64,000 nt of DNA from Thiomicrospira cyclica ALM1. Its GTDB lineage: Bacteria > Pseudomonadota > Gammaproteobacteria > Thiomicrospirales > Thiomicrospiraceae. The notes under the pieces were generated by a model. It saw only the letters and a list, made by a program, of their open reading frames with translations. It was not told where the DNA came from and did not search any database. Positions 1 to 8,712 of this stretch are shown here, piece after piece; position 1 is the first letter of the stretch; every line of letters begins with the position of its first letter. A program made the position numbers and the translations under genes. The stretch covers positions 868,001 through 932,000 of the forward strand of contig NC_015581.1 in the NCBI RefSeq assembly GCF_000214825.1, read 5' to 3'.

Positions 1-332
1 TACCGCCTTTGGGGCGCTATACGGCGGATCTAAAAACATCGGCTAATATTTTAAATATTGATGCGATTCATACAGGCTTCTATGTGCGATGTTTGGTTGA
101 AGATCATCCCGGCATGTTGGCAGCTATTTCACAAACACTAGCCGATTTCGATATTAGTATTGAGCATTTGCATCAAGAACCGATTAGCCATGACAATCAA
201 GCGAATCAAGCCTTATTAGCCTTTACGACCAACAAGGTTTTTGAGGCAACTTTTAATCAAGCGCTCGCAAAGTTGGAAGCACTTGATGGGATGCTTGGAA
301 AAATCAATAAAATTCGCATGAGTGATTTTTAA
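1..332 (+). CDS. hom: Homoserine dehydrogenase, C-terminal part (5' end outside window)
   Basis: The reading frame is open from the window edge, so this is the 3' end of a longer gene. The visible ~110 residues hold an ACT regulatory domain: a 'YVRCLVEDHPGMLA' strand-turn-helix start followed by 'ISIEHLHQ', the usual small-molecule sensor fold at the end of homoserine dehydrogenase. That enzyme reduces aspartate semialdehyde to homoserine in the cytoplasm, and the ACT domain commonly mediates feedback by threonine. The catalytic domain is not visible. Support comes from thrC 1 kb downstream on the same strand, as in the hom-thrC arrangement of many gammaproteobacteria. Confidence 0.85.
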   Translation, partial: PPLGRYTADLKTSANILNIDAIHTGFYVRCLVEDHPGMLAAISQTLADFDISIEHLHQEPISHDNQANQALLAFTTNKVFEATFNQALAKLEALDGMLGKINKIRMSDF

Positions 333-335
333 TTA

Positions 336-1358
336 ATGACTCGGCAATCTCAAGCTTTAACCCTGTGGACACACCCAGCTATTTCGATTCAAGACGTGGC
401 AGAAGGGCTTGCGGCCTTACCTAAGCAGCGGGTTGCCGCTTGGCGCAAGCTTTTAGCAAGAGGCAACCTAGTGCCTCAAAAGCCCAAGCATTTTTATGCC
501 AAAGCGGCTTATTTAATGCACCAGCCCGCGATGCCCGCCATTGCGGCTACCGAGGCGAGTTACCAGGTATTAGGTTTTAATGAGCAGGACTTTTGGTTAA
601 AGGTTTCGCCCATTCATTTGCGCCCAGATCGGGATACGTTGGTGTTAATTCCGGAAACAGAATTGGCTATGACGCTTGATGAAGCCAAGGCACTTAAGTT
701 TGCATTCAACCGTCATTTTGAGCCTGAGGGTTTGCAATTAGAGGGGACTGACCAGGCCTGGTTTTTACGCTTGCCTCAGGTGATTGACTTTAAAAGTGAT
801 ACTTTAGACAGCTTAAAGTTCGCCTCGATGCAGGGGCGGTATCCAACGGGTGCCAGTGCTGGTTATTGGCGGCGCTTAATGAATGAAGCACAGATGCTGT
901 TTCATGCACATCCGGTCAATGAACGACGTCGAGCAGAGGGCCAGATAGAGATTAACAGCTTGTGGTTTTGGGGTGAAGGTCAATTAAATTTTGATCAGAT
1001 TCAACCTAAAAATGAGATGCAAATTTGGTCAGATCATAATTACTTTACGGGTTTGGCAAAATTGACTCAAGCCTATCAAATGCTGCCGGTGTCCGATTAT
1101 GCGACATGGTTACAACAGGCAGACTTGGCAACAAGTCGTCACCATCTTGTTCACCTCTCGCCACCTCAATTTAGCCATATATCTGATTATTTGGTTTGGT
1201 TGGAGGACAGTTGGCTAAGCCCTATTTTGGCTGGCTTAACGAATGATGAATTACATTCAGTCTATATAGATTTTGATTACAGCATGGGTTGGTTAGTGGA
1301 GCCAAGGTTTTTAAAACGCTTTTGGCGCCGCAACATCCCGTTTAAGATGATTAAATAG
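336..1358 (+). CDS. Conserved protein of the RpfE / COG4255 type (function unknown)
   Basis: A 340-residue soluble protein with no signal peptide or membrane segment. The stretch near residues 93-110 ('SPIHLRPDRDTLVLIPE') and the later 'YPTGASAGYWRRLMNEAQM' resemble a family I recall as RpfE/COG4255, often labelled 'phosphoglycerate mutase-like' because of distant alkaline-phosphatase-type similarity. I see no clear metal-binding set, so no reaction should be assigned. It starts 3 bp after the hom stop and ends 10 bp before thrC, so it is probably co-transcribed with the threonine genes. Family assignment is from memory of motif style and moderately sure; the function is open. Confidence 0.6.
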   Translation: MTRQSQALTLWTHPAISIQDVAEGLAALPKQRVAAWRKLLARGNLVPQKPKHFYAKAAYLMHQPAMPAIAATEASYQVLGFNEQDFWLKVSPIHLRPDRDTLVLIPETELAMTLDEAKALKFAFNRHFEPEGLQLEGTDQAWFLRLPQVIDFKSDTLDSLKFASMQGRYPTGASAGYWRRLMNEAQMLFHAHPVNERRRAEGQIEINSLWFWGEGQLNFDQIQPKNEMQIWSDHNYFTGLAKLTQAYQMLPVSDYATWLQQADLATSRHHLVHLSPPQFSHISDYLVWLEDSWLSPILAGLTNDELHSVYIDFDYSMGWLVEPRFLKRFWRRNIPFKMIK

Positions 1359-1368
1359 TAGGTTACTC

Positions 1369-2847
1369 ATGAACTTTATTGAAACCCGTGGTAATGACGG
1401 ACACTTCCCCCCGCAATTTACTTTTTCGCAAGCGATTTTGAGCCCTATGTCGTCTTATGGTGGTTTATATTCACCAAAGTCGTTGCCTAGATTAGATCAA
1501 GCGTTCTTAGCAGCCCATTTAGATTCTGATTACAAAAAGCTGGCTAAAGCCATCCTAATGAAGTTTGAAGTCGATATCCCTGAAGTGGTCATTGATCGCG
1601 CCTTAGCACTTTATGATCAGTTTGATGATCCAAAGCATCCCGTGCCGGTGGTGAAGGTTACTGATCGTATTTTTGTCAGTGAGTTATTTCATGGTCCAAC
1701 GCGTGCTTTTAAGGACATGGCTTTACAGCCGTTTGGAACCTTATTATCGGCTGTCGCACAAGCCCGAGACGAACAGTTTTTAATTTTGGCAGCAACCAGC
1801 GGCGATACCGGGCCAGCTGCCTTAGATACTTTCCGTGATAAGCCAAATGTGCAGGTAGTGTGTATGTATCCTGAAGGCGGCACATCCGATGTACAGCGCT
1901 TACAAATGGTCACCGAGGCGGGTAAAAATCTCAAAGTTATTGGCATTAAAGGCGATTTTGATGATGCCCAGTCGGCATTGAAAACCCTATTAACATCGCC
2001 TGAATTTAAGGCAACTTTGCAGCAAAAGGGCATTGCGGTATCAGCGGCTAATTCGGTGAACTTTGGGAGGATTATTTTTCAGACACTCTATCATGTTCAT
2101 AGCTACTTGGAACTGGTCAGAATGGGTGAGATTTCGCTGGGCGAGAAGGTTTATTTGAATGTACCCAGTGGCAATTTTGGTAATGCGTTGGGCGGCTATT
2201 ACGCCTATAAAATGGGTTTGCCGGTCGAGAAGATTTTAATCGCTTCAAATGATAATAATGTGTTGACGCAGTTTATAAACAAAGGGGTTTATGATTTGCG
2301 TAATGCTCAGGTGCAACCGACCAAATCACCAGCGATGGATATTTTAAAATCATCGAATATTGAGCGTATTTTGTTTGATATGTTGGGTGCTGATCGTACA
2401 CGTGAGTTAATGTTGGCGCTCGATAAGGACAAATATTATCAGCTGACAGCCGATGAGCTTAAGCAGGTGCAAGCGATTTTTGCGGCAGACCATTGTACCG
2501 ATGCCGAAGGTGCGCACTATATTAAGCAGCGCTTTGAGCAGGGTTATTTAATGGATCCGCACACGGCGACGAGCTTTAAAGTGGATGCGACACAAGCAAC
2601 AAATTCAGCCATTAAATCGATTATTTACTCAACCGCAGAATGGACGAAGTTTTCTCCAACTATTGTGGCCAGTATTTTTGATAAAGCCGTATCCAATGAT
2701 GAAGAAGCTTTACAAGTTATGTCTGATACAGGTAAAGCCTGCATCCCTAAACAGATTGCAGCGCTGTTTACCAAGCCACAGGTACAGGATAATGTCATTG
2801 AAAAAACGGCAATTGAAGCGGAAATTTTGCGCTTTTTTGAAGCCTAG
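1369..2847 (+). CDS. thrC: Threonine synthase
   Basis: Pyridoxal-phosphate enzyme that converts O-phosphohomoserine to threonine, the last step of the pathway. The 492-residue length fits the long bacterial/fungal form. The N-terminal 'TRGNDGHFPPQFTFSQAI' and 'SSYGGLYSP' are family hallmarks. The cofactor lysine is K115 in 'GPTRAFKDMA', and 'AATSGDTGPAAL' (about 143-154) is the phosphate/substrate loop. The phosphate-binding 'VPSGNFGNALGGYYA' follows near 265-280. It sits 10 bp behind the uncharacterised gene and forms a likely operon with hom. It converges on the recJ-like gene, with a long hairpin between the two stop codons. Confidence 0.95.
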   Translation: MNFIETRGNDGHFPPQFTFSQAILSPMSSYGGLYSPKSLPRLDQAFLAAHLDSDYKKLAKAILMKFEVDIPEVVIDRALALYDQFDDPKHPVPVVKVTDRIFVSELFHGPTRAFKDMALQPFGTLLSAVAQARDEQFLILAATSGDTGPAALDTFRDKPNVQVVCMYPEGGTSDVQRLQMVTEAGKNLKVIGIKGDFDDAQSALKTLLTSPEFKATLQQKGIAVSAANSVNFGRIIFQTLYHVHSYLELVRMGEISLGEKVYLNVPSGNFGNALGGYYAYKMGLPVEKILIASNDNNVLTQFINKGVYDLRNAQVQPTKSPAMDILKSSNIERILFDMLGADRTRELMLALDKDKYYQLTADELKQVQAIFAADHCTDAEGAHYIKQRFEQGYLMDPHTATSFKVDATQATNSAIKSIIYSTAEWTKFSPTIVASIFDKAVSNDEEALQVMSDTGKACIPKQIAALFTKPQVQDNVIEKTAIEAEILRFFEA

Positions 2848-2861
2848 GTTGTCTAAATATG

Positions 2862-2891
2862 ACCTGCGTCTTACTTAGATCAGACGCAGGT
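2862..2891. terminator. Hairpin between convergent thrC and recJ
   Basis: ACCTGCGTCT (2862-2871) and AGACGCAGGT (2882-2891) form a perfect 10-bp stem with a 10-nt loop. It covers the end of the recJ-like gene and lies 15 bp past the thrC stop. No U-tract follows on either side, so it may act as an mRNA 3'-end stabiliser or a factor-assisted terminator rather than an intrinsic one. Confidence 0.45.
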
Positions 2892-4680
2892 AATCCAAAC
2901 GCAGTTGAAGTTGGCTGCGCCCCATAAAGCTGTTGCATTGCAATTGATACAGGCATTCAATTGTTGGTGTTTTGCCCTCATTTAGACTCATTATTTGTTC
3001 AATAACTCGGTCGGCAGGATTAAAAAATATCGCATTGAGCATTTCGCCCTGCGCCTGAGTTTGTAGTTTTAAACTCAGGTGTTGAGCATCTTTGCCAACG
3101 CAGCGCCAGCCAACAAGACTGAAATGACCATTGAAACGGGGGCTTGGCCAATCTCGGCCATAGGGTTCCAGTGCATCAATATCGGCTAATGTGGTTAGAT
3201 TAAGCTGTTCGGGAGTCAACTCACCATCGCTAGGAAGCGTTAGGCGCGGACGCTGAAAATGTAATTGCTCGGCAATGAGTTGATTCATCTTTTTGCGAAA
3301 GAGTGTCAGTGCTGTGAGCGGAATTTGACAGCCAACGGCCGCTTTGTGACCCCCTTTGCTAATAAATAGGTTCGGGTGTTGCTCATCAATGGCATTAAAC
3401 ACAGTAATTAAATCGACATCTTCAACAATTGCGCGCCCACTACCGGCATATTCTTGATCGTTGAGTTGAGTGAGTGCAATACAAGGGAGGCCATAGCGTT
3501 CGCCAATGCGTGCCGCGATAATACCTTGAATTCCTGGGTTGCCTTCTAAGGCAATGACAATGCAAAAAGGATTATCGGCTAATTGTGCTTGCGCTTGTTC
3601 AATAGCCGCTGCCATCATGGCCGTTTGTTGTTGTTGGCGCATGGCGTTATCACGGTCAAGCTGTGCAAAGGCATCTAACGCTTCAGCGAGATTACTGGCA
3701 TTAATAAAACGAAAGGCATTTTGGACATCGTTTACGCGAGAGGCTGCATTGATGCGTGAGGCAATTTGAAACGCAATAAACTCGGCGGTAAGTTGATTGG
3801 GTTTTTGGGGGTGTGCTTGCTGGACAGCCTGCCATATCGGATGGATAAATTGATTCATTTGTAGCAGACCTGCTTTAACCACGGCCCGGTTATTGACGCT
3901 TTTTAAACTCACACTATCTGCAATCGTTCCTAAGGCTACTTGATGAAGTAGTGGGCGTAAATTTGGTGAGTCTGGCGCCAATAAGCCTTGCGAAATAAGC
4001 GTTTGTCTAACATGGGACATGACTAAAAATAACACAAAACAGCCACAAATCTGTTTGTCATAACCACAGCCATCTAATTGTGGATTAACGATACTGGCGG
4101 CACTTGTGGGTGGACCTGCCACCGGAATTTGATGATGGTCTGTCACACATACGGCAATCCCTCGTTCGGCGAGATAGGCAATTTGTGGTTCATCGCTGGA
4201 GCCTTGGTCGGCCGAAATCACCAAGTCAATCGGTTGGTCCAGTGCCACAATTCGCTCACAGAGCTCTTGGGTGAGTCCGTAACCATCGGCACGTTTTGAA
4301 ATAATACAAACGACCCGATTAGGATCAACGCCTAAATATTGGGTTAGACTGTGATAGCCAATCCATGCCGAAGTGACACCATCGGTATCATAATCTGTTG
4401 CCAGCACAATTAAACCATCGGATTGAATTGCGCGTGCAATCAACTGTGCCGCCTGATCGATGTTTTTTAAATCCGCAGGGTGTTGTAAATGCTTGAGTTG
4501 CGGCTTGACCCAAAAGCTAAGTAAGGGTTGCTGGCTTTGCGCTAGATCCTGTTGATTAAGCCGCTGGGCCAGCAATCGCGCAGTCAGTGGACTGTGACCT
4601 TCAGCGAGCGCATGCTCATAGATGGCTTGATCAAAAGCACGTTGTTGAATAGCGATAGTTGGCGCGTAGGCAATAGTCAT
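2875..4680 (-). CDS. recJ: Single-stranded-DNA exonuclease RecJ-like (DHH family)
   Basis: A 601-residue DHH phosphoesterase. The first metal motif is 'ATDYDTDG' (about 94-101), the second region is 'SADQGSSD' (156-163), and the DHH signature is 'VTDHH' (179-183). A 'SKGGHKAAVGCQIP' segment near 450 is the DHHA1-domain glycine motif. RecJ degrades single-stranded DNA 5' to 3' in recombination and mismatch or base-excision repair. Length is near the 577 of E. coli RecJ, but 'DQGSS' replaces the usual 'DNGIS/DCGIS', so this may be a divergent RecJ paralogue. It is the last gene of a minus-strand group and converges with thrC. Confidence 0.8.
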   Translation of the reverse strand: MTIAYAPTIAIQQRAFDQAIYEHALAEGHSPLTARLLAQRLNQQDLAQSQQPLLSFWVKPQLKHLQHPADLKNIDQAAQLIARAIQSDGLIVLATDYDTDGVTSAWIGYHSLTQYLGVDPNRVVCIISKRADGYGLTQELCERIVALDQPIDLVISADQGSSDEPQIAYLAERGIAVCVTDHHQIPVAGPPTSAASIVNPQLDGCGYDKQICGCFVLFLVMSHVRQTLISQGLLAPDSPNLRPLLHQVALGTIADSVSLKSVNNRAVVKAGLLQMNQFIHPIWQAVQQAHPQKPNQLTAEFIAFQIASRINAASRVNDVQNAFRFINASNLAEALDAFAQLDRDNAMRQQQQTAMMAAAIEQAQAQLADNPFCIVIALEGNPGIQGIIAARIGERYGLPCIALTQLNDQEYAGSGRAIVEDVDLITVFNAIDEQHPNLFISKGGHKAAVGCQIPLTALTLFRKKMNQLIAEQLHFQRPRLTLPSDGELTPEQLNLTTLADIDALEPYGRDWPSPRFNGHFSLVGWRCVGKDAQHLSLKLQTQAQGEMLNAIFFNPADRVIEQIMSLNEGKTPTIECLYQLQCNSFMGRSQLQLRLDYLRLI

Positions 4681-4728
4681 GGAAACAGCCAGTTATTCAA
4701 AAGGGCTCCATTCTAGCAAACTCGAGCG

Positions 4729-6351
4729 CTAGTCGCGACTAAACCAAGCCACTAAATCTATCCAAGTTTGTGAGCTACGCGGGTCAGACTGATCAAAAAT
4801 AAAAGCCGGTTCGTCAGCATCAGGGGCTTCAAAATGAGCAATTTGGCGTTGCATAACTGCAATGGTAGCGTCTGAGGCATCCTGTTGGTGAGCAATGCGT
4901 TCAGTAATACGTGTTTGGGCTAAATCCGGGTTAGGGGTCAGTGATACTATGGCATAGTCGGCTTGAAAACGCGTTGCTAAGTCACGGAATCGCTGACGGC
5001 TCGCCTTGGCTAGAAAGGTGGCATCGACAATAGTATCACGCCCTGCTTGCAGAGAGGCGGAGCAGGCCTCATAAAGGCTTTGATAGGTCGCCTCATTGGC
5101 CTCAGAACTATACAGTTTTTTGTGCTGTTCGCCAGACATACGCTCTGTAGCCGCTATGCCAAACCAACGTTTGCGCTCGCGGTCTGAATTTATCCAGATG
5201 GCGCCAGTTAGCTTGGCTAATTCATTGGCTAAAAAGCTTTTCCCGCTACCTGATATACCTTGCATTACGATCAGTTTAGGTGCTTGTTGCGCTGGGAAAG
5301 CATAGGATTCAGCCAGTTCAAGATAGCCCATGACCTGTGCAAACGTATTTTTTGCCTCTCGTGTATTGGGGTCAAGCTGTTCAAAACGTAAACCTGTAAT
5401 TTTGGCACGTACCATCGCACGATAGGTTTGATAAAAGTTTAATAGGCTTAGGGCGGCATAATCCCCTGTTGCGATTAGATATTGATTGAGTAGTTGTTTA
5501 CTGGTTAATTGACACTGGTTAGCATCTAGGTCGGTGAGTAAAAAAGCCAAATCTGAGATGACATCAATAAAGCGAAATTGCTCATTAAACTCAATACCAT
5601 CGAAGAGTATTACCTGGTTATTGTAGATCGTAATATTATCGAGGTGCAAATCGCCATGACAAGCCCGGACAAAGCCTTGTTCCTGGCGCTGAGTTAGCAA
5701 AGGAGCAATAAGTGTGTGTTGTGCACAGGTGTGCTGCGCTAACAGTTTTAAACGTGTAAGTGTGTGTTGTGATAATTTTTGCTGCGCAATGAGCTGAGTA
5801 AATAAAGCCTGTAAACTTGGAAAATTAGCCAGCATTGGTTGCAACACGCATTCGGCAGAGCCCCAAAAAACCGGTGAATAGCATCGATCAGCTTGACTGT
5901 GAAAATGGGCTATTTGCTGTGCCAGTTGGGTCACGCGTTTAAAAGCAAATGGGTGGTTTTTGATCTCGCGACTTAGCAGTTGCTCGGGGTTAAACTGACG
6001 CATTTTGACCAAATAATCCACTACTTGCCAATCCTGGTGTTGTGCGCAGGTTGGATCTATATTCAGTTCATAGGTTAGTCGATTGCAATAAACACTGATT
6101 CGCTCAAGGTAGAGTTCTGGCGCACTACGCCGATTCAGCTCAATTTCCAATTGACAGAAGTGCGCTCGTTGTTCGAGTTGACTGAAATCTAAAAATTCAA
6201 AGGTGACGGCTTTTTTTAATTTATAGGCATATTGACCCGTCAAAAAAACACAGGAAATATGGGTTTGTACCAGTTGCACCTGATCAACGAGATCGGGATA
6301 GTTTTCCGGTTGAGATAGCCAAAGTATGATGTTAGTTTGGGAGCAGGTCAT
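4729..6351 (-). CDS. Bifunctional aminoglycoside-phosphotransferase-like / P-loop kinase fusion
   Basis: 540 residues with two domains. Residues 1-340 resemble the APH/choline-kinase fold: 'CHGDLHLDN' (231-239) is the catalytic loop and 'LFDGIEFN' (249-256) the metal-binding aspartate region. Residues 360-540 form a P-loop kinase with Walker A 'GISGSGKS' (365-372) and 'IWINSDRERK'. This COG2187-COG0645 fusion is widespread in proteobacteria, but its substrate is not established; drug resistance should not be inferred. The start overlaps the gluQRS stop by 4 bp, which indicates translational coupling within dksA-gluQRS-this gene. Confidence 0.8.
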   Translation of the reverse strand: MTCSQTNIILWLSQPENYPDLVDQVQLVQTHISCVFLTGQYAYKLKKAVTFEFLDFSQLEQRAHFCQLEIELNRRSAPELYLERISVYCNRLTYELNIDPTCAQHQDWQVVDYLVKMRQFNPEQLLSREIKNHPFAFKRVTQLAQQIAHFHSQADRCYSPVFWGSAECVLQPMLANFPSLQALFTQLIAQQKLSQHTLTRLKLLAQHTCAQHTLIAPLLTQRQEQGFVRACHGDLHLDNITIYNNQVILFDGIEFNEQFRFIDVISDLAFLLTDLDANQCQLTSKQLLNQYLIATGDYAALSLLNFYQTYRAMVRAKITGLRFEQLDPNTREAKNTFAQVMGYLELAESYAFPAQQAPKLIVMQGISGSGKSFLANELAKLTGAIWINSDRERKRWFGIAATERMSGEQHKKLYSSEANEATYQSLYEACSASLQAGRDTIVDATFLAKASRQRFRDLATRFQADYAIVSLTPNPDLAQTRITERIAHQQDASDATIAVMQRQIAHFEAPDADEPAFIFDQSDPRSSQTWIDLVAWFSRD

Positions 6352-7247
6352 ATTACTGTTGTGATCGAGTTTTTATTGTTATGAGTCAAGTAGTGCGCGG
6401 TGATGTGAGTCCAATTAGCTTGAATGACGGCTAAGATTTCACTGTCAGGCATTGTAGCATTCAGCTGTGAAGCCACGCCAAAAATCTCCGCAATTTTAAA
6501 TAGCGCACCTTGATTGGGCCACACGGCTGGGCTGTTAGCCGACTTGCTCAATTTCGTACCTGTTAGATCAAATAATAAGGGATGGTGTTTAAAAATCAGC
6601 GCGGGAGCGCTGGTCTGCCACTGTTGACGTAACCAGCGCTGTGGCCAACTGGCCGCTAATAAATCTTGTCCGCGGACAACATGAGTAATGCCCATTGCCA
6701 GTTCATCCCAAGCACAGGCAAGATGATAGCCAAAAATTTGATCGCGTCGCCAAATAACCGGGTCTTCAGATGGCGTAAGGGGCTGTTGCGCACCACACCA
6801 AGCGTCATGCCAGCTATTAGATGTCGTCGGCAGCTTTAAGCGCCAAGCGTGTTTAAGATCAAAAGGCTGCTTTTTATTGCGGCAATAATTGTCATAAGTC
6901 ACGTCCCCTTGTTGTCGATCACGAATCATTTGCCGCGTGCAATGACAGGCATAGCAGGCCTGGTTGGCTTGTAATAGCTTTAAAGCCTTATGATAGTCGT
7001 CGAGGTGCTCTGATTGATAATAGATATCACCGTCCCAAGTAAGCCCAAATGCCTTTAATTGTTCTAGTTGTTGGGTTATGGCATTAGGTTGCACACGTGG
7101 GGTATCAAGGTCGTCGATACGCAATCGCCAGAGGCCTTGATGGTGTTTTGCATCGCAATAAGAAATGATCGCTGCAATTAGCGAACCGAGATGAAGTGGA
7201 CCAGAGGGCGAGGGCGCAAACCGCCCTACATACAATGGATTAGGCAA
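6348..7247 (-). CDS. gluQ: Glutamyl-Q tRNA(Asp) synthetase
   Basis: A truncated GluRS paralogue without an anticodon-binding domain (299 residues). It charges queuosine at position 34 of tRNA-Asp with glutamate. Class I signatures are present: 'RFAPSPSGPLHLGS' (9-22) with the HIGH-like HLGS, and 'KLSKS' near 235. The zinc site fits C101, C103, Y118 and C122 ('ACHC' and 'YDNYC'). It overlaps dksA by 8 bp upstream and the kinase fusion by 4 bp downstream. The dksA-gluQRS pair is a classic gammaproteobacterial linkage. Confidence 0.95.
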   Translation of the reverse strand: MPNPLYVGRFAPSPSGPLHLGSLIAAIISYCDAKHHQGLWRLRIDDLDTPRVQPNAITQQLEQLKAFGLTWDGDIYYQSEHLDDYHKALKLLQANQACYACHCTRQMIRDRQQGDVTYDNYCRNKKQPFDLKHAWRLKLPTTSNSWHDAWCGAQQPLTPSEDPVIWRRDQIFGYHLACAWDELAMGITHVVRGQDLLAASWPQRWLRQQWQTSAPALIFKHHPLLFDLTGTKLSKSANSPAVWPNQGALFKIAEIFGVASQLNATMPDSEILAVIQANWTHITAHYLTHNNKNSITTVI

Positions 7248-7668
7248 CGCCTTGTTTTTCGCGAATTTCTTGTTGACGTTTCATTTCTACCGTTAAAGTA
7301 GCCGTTGGACGTGCTTCCATACGAGCTAAGCCAATTTCTTCGCCACTGATTTTGCAATAACCATAGTCGCCCGTTTCAATGTCTTTCAGGGACTTGTCAA
7401 TTTTAGCAATCAATTTGCGTTCACGATCACGAGTACGAAGTTCTAGGGCAAACTCTTCTTCTTGAGTAGCGCGATCATTAGGATCAGCCGGTGTTGATGA
7501 ATCCGTACGAAGATGGCTGACAGTGGACTCAGCTTCCGCCATGAGTTGTTTTTTCCAAGCCAAAAGCTTTAGTCTGAAATGCTCCTTCATACGCGTACTC
7601 ATATATTCTTCACCGGGTTCCGGTACATAAGTTGGATAATCTTCAATAAATGTACTATTTAGTTCCAT
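7240..7668 (-). CDS. dksA: RNA polymerase-binding regulator DksA, cysteine-poor form
   Basis: DksA enters the RNA polymerase secondary channel and potentiates ppGpp. This 142-residue copy keeps the coiled-coil tip motif 'DPNDRATQEEE' (62-72, with D62, D65, A67) and the C-terminal 'EIREKQ'. Of the four zinc-finger cysteines only C105 remains: the other positions read S108, T126 and M129 ('YGYCKISGEEIG', 'ATLTVEMK'). It therefore cannot bind zinc in the standard way and resembles the zinc-independent DksA2 type, although it occupies the canonical dksA-gluQRS locus. relA is also in this window (38706-40889), so a ppGpp partner is present. Confidence 0.93.
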   Translation of the reverse strand: MELNSTFIEDYPTYVPEPGEEYMSTRMKEHFRLKLLAWKKQLMAEAESTVSHLRTDSSTPADPNDRATQEEEFALELRTRDRERKLIAKIDKSLKDIETGDYGYCKISGEEIGLARMEARPTATLTVEMKRQQEIREKQGVA

Positions 7669-7896
7669 GCTAGAGCACTCCTACATACACAAGGAAAAGC
7701 GACTATAAAAAGCGGATTAAGTCAGGAAACAGCCTTAATCCCTAAAAATTAAACGGGATTTATATCAGGTTTACTGGGTTTGCACAAGTTATAAAAAGAT
7801 TAAATATAGATTAATAGCCTAGCATTTGATAGTAAATTTGGGTTTTTAGCGGCTATTTTTGCTATCATTAGCGCATTTGATTTTATGAGGTGTTTT

Positions 7897-8676
7897 ATGG
7901 CATCAGCAACCAAATTATCTGCACTCTTGTTTGACGTTGACGGTACCCTAGCCGATACTGAAAAAGAGGGTCACCGCGTTGCGTTTAATCAAGCATTTAG
8001 TGATTCTGGCCTGGATTGGAGCTGGGATGAGGCGCTTTATGGCAAACTTTTAAAAGTCACCGGTGGCAAAGAGCGGATTAAATTTTACTTGTCAGAATTT
8101 AATCAACAGTTTAGTGCGCCAGCCGACTTAGATAATTTTGTAAAAGGTTTGCACCTGGCTAAAACCGATCGTTATATGCAGCTTATGGCGGAAGGTAAAA
8201 TTCCACTTCGCCCCGGTGTTGAGCGTTTATTAGACGAATCCTTAACCGCGGGGATGCGTTTGGCGATAGTAACTACGACAACGCCCGAAAACGTAACGGC
8301 ATTGCTAAAAAGTACCCTGGGGCGTGATGCGATTAAATGGTTTGAAGTGATTGCAGCTGGTGATATAGTGCCGGCAAAAAAACCGGCACCCGATATTTAT
8401 CTTTGGGCAATGGCGCAAATGAAAATAAATCCTAGTGAGTCAATGGCATTTGAAGATTCACGCAATGGCTTAAAATCCGCTTTAGATAGTCGATTGAAAA
8501 CACTTATTACCATCAACGATTACACAGCGCATGAAGATTTTACCGGCGCGGCGTGGATATTAGACCAACTTGGTGAACCTTTAAAGCCCTTCAAGGTGTT
8601 GGGCGGCAGGGTATCTTCAAATGTGAATGCGACCTATGTTGATGTCAGCTTACTACGCTATTTGCATCAGGCATAA
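7897..8676 (+). CDS. cbbY: HAD-family sugar phosphatase, CbbY type
   Basis: A haloacid-dehalogenase phosphatase with the nucleophile motif 'LFDVDGTLADTE' (11-22), a helical cap, 'VTTTTPEN', the lysine motif 'PAKKPAPDIY', and the acidic motif 'AFEDSRNG'. CbbY in autotrophs removes the RuBisCO inhibitor xylulose-1,5-bisphosphate; the motif set fits, though the substrate is inferred. I chose the ATG at 7897 because GAGG (7887-7890) lies 6 nt upstream; an in-frame ATG at 7885 would swallow that ribosome binding site. It is transcribed alone, divergent from dksA, and no other Calvin-cycle gene is in the window. Confidence 0.85.
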   Translation: MASATKLSALLFDVDGTLADTEKEGHRVAFNQAFSDSGLDWSWDEALYGKLLKVTGGKERIKFYLSEFNQQFSAPADLDNFVKGLHLAKTDRYMQLMAEGKIPLRPGVERLLDESLTAGMRLAIVTTTTPENVTALLKSTLGRDAIKWFEVIAAGDIVPAKKPAPDIYLWAMAQMKINPSESMAFEDSRNGLKSALDSRLKTLITINDYTAHEDFTGAAWILDQLGEPLKPFKVLGGRVSSNVNATYVDVSLLRYLHQA

Positions 8677-8712
8677 ATTAAACGATTTCTAACAAGGCAA
8701 CAGGGAGTTTGC

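Noticed and set aside
4729..6351. Aminoglycoside resistance gene
   Set aside because: Although the N-terminal domain has the phosphotransferase fold, the fusion belongs to a housekeeping family and sits in the dksA-gluQRS operon.
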